A stretch of DNA of 10,114 nt from Chitinophagaceae bacterium (GTDB lineage: Bacteria > Bacteroidota > Bacteroidia > Chitinophagales > Chitinophagaceae), in assembly GCA_003456175.1 (NCBI GenBank), contig DMPB01000151.1, positions 3,374 through 13,487 of the forward strand, in the 5' to 3' direction. Numbering within the stretch: position 1 is the first letter of the stretch; the number at the start of each line of letters is the position of its first letter. Shown here one piece after another: positions 7,454 to 10,114 of this stretch. The notes under the pieces were generated by a model, which saw nothing but the letters and a program-made list of their open reading frames with translations, did no database searches and was not told the origin of the DNA. The position numbers and the translations under genes were made by a program.

Positions 7454-7493
7454 CATTTACCGTAAGGTAGCTTTTATAACCTTGCGGTAAATG
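7454..7493. repeat. 15-bp inverted repeat hairpin of the intergenic motif after aroC
   Basis: CATTTACCGTAAGGT (7454-7468) and ACCTTGCGGTAAATG (7479-7493) pair over 15 positions, 14 Watson-Crick and one U-G in the + transcript, with a 10-base loop. It begins immediately after the aroC stop. The left arm is the exact reverse complement of ACCTTACGGTAAAT found at 2663-2676. No T-tract follows, and a separate terminator lies just downstream, so this is a distinct element. Confidence 0.65.
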
Positions 7494-7500
7494 ATGTTAC

Positions 7501-7538
7501 AAAAAAGCGATACTTTGTAGTAATGAGCATCGCTTTTT
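7501..7538. terminator. Bidirectional terminator between convergent aroC and can
   Basis: Stem AAAAAGCGAT (7502-7511) / ATCGCTTTTT (7529-7538), 10 bp perfect, with a 17-base loop. A T-run ends the hairpin on the + strand, and the A-run at 7501-7506 gives a six-U tract on the - strand. The genes converge on it: aroC ends at 7453 and the can stop codon begins at 7540, directly beside the stem. Confidence 0.8.
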
Positions 7539-7539
7539 A

Positions 7540-8175
7540 TTAATGTAAATCTTCATATTCATACAAGTCATCAATAGTTGTATTGGGTGGAATATGCATG
7601 AGTGATTTTAATAATCCATCTTTGAGTCCGTACACCCAACCATGTAAGTGTGGCCATTGATGTTTTTTCCATGCCGATTGTACAATGCTTGTTTTAGCGA
7701 GGTTCATCACTTGTTCTTGTACGTTAAACTCTACAAGTTTATCAGTACGCTGTTCTTGATCGGTAATGCTATCTAAAGCTGTACGATGGTACCGATATAC
7801 ATCTTTAATGTTACGTAGCCATTTGTTTAGAATACCATAATTACTTTTGGTCATTGCAGCCTTAATACCACCGCATCCATAATGGCCACATACGATGATG
7901 TGTTTCACTTTCAAGTGTTCTACTGCAAATTCAAGTACACTTAATAAGTTTAAATCGGTATGCACTACCATGTTGGCAATGTTACGGTGTACAAAAATTT
8001 CACCGGGGCTCGTACCTGTAATTGCATCGGCTGATACACGACTATCGCTACAACCTATCCACAAGAAATCTGGTTTCTGTATATCGGCTAATCGGTTAAA
8101 GAACGATGGGTCATTATCTAACATATCATGTACCCATCCTTTATTCATGAGTAAGAGGCGTTCGTAGGGCTCCAT
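7540..8175 (-). CDS. can: Beta-class carbonic anhydrase
   Basis: Zinc enzyme interconverting CO2 and bicarbonate in the cytoplasm. The 211 residues include [10 protein letters not shown] (41-50) with Cys42, Asp44 and Arg46, HRNIANMV (63-70), and CGHYGCGG (96-103) with His98 and Cys101. Cys42, His98 and Cys101 are the expected zinc ligands, and Asp44/Arg46 form the catalytic dyad. These positions match the numbering of E. coli Can. [14 protein letters not shown] near the C-terminus is also typical. Length is close to the 220 aa of E. coli Can. There is no signal peptide. It starts 10 bases after the SulP transporter stop on the same strand, which implies one transcript and a shared role in bicarbonate supply or pH balance. 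The start ATG gives the usual N-terminus. Confidence 0.95.
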   Translation of the reverse strand: MEPYERLLLMNKGWVHDMLDNDPSFFNRLADIQKPDFLWIGCSDSRVSADAITGTSPGEIFVHRNIANMVVHTDLNLLSVLEFAVEHLKVKHIIVCGHYGCGGIKAAMTKSNYGILNKWLRNIKDVYRYHRTALDSITDQEQRTDKLVEFNVQEQVMNLAKTSIVQSAWKKHQWPHLHGWVYGLKDGLLKSLMHIPPNTTIDDLYEYEDLH

Positions 8176-8185
8176 ATGTTATAGT

Positions 8186-9787
8186 TTAATGATGAGTGTT
8201 GTTGTCGGGTGCTGCACCAATAAGTTGATGAAGAGGTTTGTACGGACTGCGTTTTACTTCTACAGTAATGTTTCGTAAATGTGCATTTACCATAAAATCG
8301 TTCATCACTTCAATAATATCACGGTCAATAAAATCGGCATGACTTACATCTATAATTACATGTGCATTGGCCGGCAACATGTTAAGTTTTTTCTTTACAA
8401 TAGGTTTGTTGAGATAGTATACATCTTTACGTAAGCGTACCAAGTAATTGTGATTCACATTCACCATGTATACACTCGTTTTGAAGTTACTACGCATTAC
8501 AAAATATAAGCCTACGCCAATACCTACCATAATGCCTTTCAGTAAGTCTGAAAGAATAATTGCAGTGAACGTGGTAATAAATGGTATGAATTGTTGCCAA
8601 CCTCTTGCAAACATGTCTTTGAATAAAGATGGTTTTACAAGTTTGTATCCGGTATAGAGTAGTATTGCAGCTAATGCAGCTAGTGGAATTTGATTCAAAT
8701 ATTTTGGCAGTAGTACCACTGATAGTAAGAGTAGTATACCATGAATAATCGCTGATAGTTTCGACTGTGCTCCAGCATTTACATTCGCAGATGTTCGAAC
8801 TACTACTGATGTAATAGGTAAGCCGCCAAGTAAGCCGCTGCAGATATTGCCAACACCTTGTGCTTTTAATTCTCGATTGGTTGGTGTAATTCTTTTGTAA
8901 GGATCTAAAGCATCGGCAGCTTCAATACTTAACAAGGTTTCTAAACTTGCAACAATTGCAATAGTAGCACCTGTAACCCAAATACTAGGTGCAGACCATC
9001 CACCAAAGTTGGGAAGTGATAAAAGTGAGGTAAATTCTTGAAAAGAGTTCGCAATAGGAATATGTACCATGTGTTTGGTATCCAATGCACCACTAAAGCC
9101 GATATTAACAGCAAAATAATTAATAGCTGTACCAATCATTACCACAAGGAGGGGGGCAGGTATATTGTGTATCATTTTGATTTTTCGTATTGCTTTACTA
9201 TCCCATATGAAATGTAATGCAATGCCAATACTGCCTATTACTAGTGCTAGTGGTGTTGGTTGTGTACAAGCCAGTATTACTTCTGTAAAGTTATTTTTAG
9301 GATACTTGTCAAAAAAAGTAGCTTCTGTGGTAGCCGAACCATAGTAACCTACAAATTTTGGTATTTGCTTTAGAATTAATATAATGCCAATGGCAGCTAA
9401 CATGCCTTTAATAACCGATGTAGGTACATAATCGCCTATCACACCTAGCTTTAAAAAGCCCATGCATATTTGAATAGCACCGGCAATAATAACAGCTAAT
9501 AAGAAATGATTGAAGGAAGGCATTGTGGCAATCGTAGTAGCAACAATGGCTGTTAAACCAGCAGCAGGTCCACTTACGCTTAATTGCGAGCCACTTAAAA
9601 ATCCAACAACAATACCACCCACTACACCGGCCACAATACCAGCTAGTAATGGTACTATTTGAACTGCTGTTCCATTAGTTGGGCTGCTTGCTAAGGCAAT
9701 GCCTAAACACAAAGGCAATGCCACTAAAAAAACAACTAATCCACTCGAAATATCTGCGTATAGTTTCTGAAGCCTATTTACTTTCAT
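8186..9787 (-). CDS. SulP-family inorganic anion transporter with STAS-like domain, probably bicarbonate
   Basis: Inner-membrane transporter of the SulP/SLC26 family. The 533 residues form a hydrophobic multi-pass core to about residue 432: first segment SGLVVFLVALPLCLGIALA (15-33), then the signature GSQLSVSGPAAGL (66-78), SLETLLSIEAADALD (281-295), NRELKAQGVGN (304-314) and GGLPITSVVVRTSANVNAGA (321-340). A cytoplasmic STAS-like domain follows at about 436-525, with VIIDVSHADFIDRDIIEV. Sequence alone does not fix the substrate; sulfate, bicarbonate and other anions occur in the family. The carbonic anhydrase gene 10 bases downstream favours bicarbonate, by inference. ATG 9787 is preferred over an in-frame GTG at 9802, which adds only five residues. 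The upstream gap (9788-9982) holds two hairpins but no clear TAnnTTTG box. Confidence 0.9.
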   Translation of the reverse strand: MKVNRLQKLYADISSGLVVFLVALPLCLGIALASSPTNGTAVQIVPLLAGIVAGVVGGIVVGFLSGSQLSVSGPAAGLTAIVATTIATMPSFNHFLLAVIIAGAIQICMGFLKLGVIGDYVPTSVIKGMLAAIGIILILKQIPKFVGYYGSATTEATFFDKYPKNNFTEVILACTQPTPLALVIGSIGIALHFIWDSKAIRKIKMIHNIPAPLLVVMIGTAINYFAVNIGFSGALDTKHMVHIPIANSFQEFTSLLSLPNFGGWSAPSIWVTGATIAIVASLETLLSIEAADALDPYKRITPTNRELKAQGVGNICSGLLGGLPITSVVVRTSANVNAGAQSKLSAIIHGILLLLSVVLLPKYLNQIPLAALAAILLYTGYKLVKPSLFKDMFARGWQQFIPFITTFTAIILSDLLKGIMVGIGVGLYFVMRSNFKTSVYMVNVNHNYLVRLRKDVYYLNKPIVKKKLNMLPANAHVIIDVSHADFIDRDIIEVMNDFMVNAHLRNITVEVKRSPYKPLHQLIGAAPDNNTHH

Positions 9788-9823
9788 ATCACAGGAGAGC
9801 ACTTTCTATAAACATACACGGTA

Positions 9824-9852
9824 GGATACTGCTGGGTTAAAAAGCAGTATCC
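9824..9852. promoter_or_regulatory. Perfect 9-bp hairpin upstream of the SulP gene
   Basis: GGATACTGC (9824-9832) and GCAGTATCC (9844-9852) are perfect reverse complements with an 11-base loop. The hairpin ends 36 bases before the SulP ATG on the - strand. No T-tract follows on either strand, so it is not a standard terminator. It may be a leader RNA structure or an operator palindrome. The role is unknown. Confidence 0.4.
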
Positions 9853-9887
9853 CCTTTGTGTATGATTGGGTTGTTTTAAAGGTAAAT

Positions 9888-9933
9888 AAAAAATGCAGTA
9901 AAGCATAGTATAACCATGCTTCAACTGCATTTT
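9888..9933 (-). terminator. Rho-independent terminator after the SDR gene
   Basis: Outer stem AAAATGCAGT (9890-9899) / ACTGCATTTT (9924-9933), 10 bp perfect, and inner stem AAGCAT (9901-9906) / ATGCTT (9916-9921) with a 9-base loop, separated by a small internal bulge. On the - strand the hairpin ends in six Us (complement of 9888-9893). It lies about 50 bases after the SDR stop. It could also work on the + strand, but no + gene precedes it here. Confidence 0.8.
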
Positions 9934-9982
9934 ATAGAAGAGAAATAAAGAAAGTTACTGTTGTGCTCCCAATAAGCCGTTG

Positions 9983-10114
<132 letters not shown>

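Noticed and set aside
9488..9535. Gly/Ala/Val/Ile-rich stretches of the - strand gene taken as possible low-complexity repeats.
   Set aside because: They are the ordinary membrane segments of the SulP transporter.

Overview
The window looks like a chromosomal housekeeping segment from a member of the Bacteroidota, most likely near the Chitinophagaceae/Sphingobacteria side. The clues are AT-rich DNA, gene starts without Shine-Dalgarno sequences, a TAnnTTTG-type -7 promoter box before the helicase, and a DAHP synthase with a C-terminal chorismate mutase domain. The family-level placement is inference. No tRNA, rRNA, CRISPR array, transposase or phage gene is visible, and no stretch over 300 bases lacks a gene.

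Left half (1-7453, + strand): aromatic amino-acid biosynthesis. A 5'-truncated prephenate dehydrogenase (tyrA) comes first. A DEAD-box RNA helicase with a DbpA-type RNA-binding tail follows, with its own promoter box and terminator. Then comes a tight cluster: DAHP synthase/chorismate mutase (aroF), aroB, aroA and aroC. Junctions are a 1-base overlap, a 13-base gap and a 4-base gap. Together these supply step 1, step 2, step 6 and step 7 of the shikimate pathway, plus the chorismate-to-prephenate and prephenate-to-4-hydroxyphenylpyruvate steps. Genes for steps 3-5 (aroQ/D, aroE, aroK) are not in the window. The most unusual gene is aroC, whose reading frame runs without a stop into a complete DUF952 domain.

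Right half (7540-10114, - strand): a SulP-family anion transporter with a STAS-like tail, followed 10 bases later by a beta-carbonic anhydrase (can). This two-gene unit is probably for bicarbonate/CO2 handling. The last 43 codons of a short-chain dehydrogenase/reductase enter from the right edge. A terminator hairpin lies between aroC and can, which converge, and another follows the SDR gene.

A short motif, ACCTTACGGTAAAT or close variants, recurs in inverted pairs in the intergenic spaces after the helicase and after aroC, with a degenerate copy before the helicase. I see no convincing new multi-gene system. The best leads are the AroC-DUF952 fusion, the intergenic motif, and the mutually exclusive hairpins in front of aroF.
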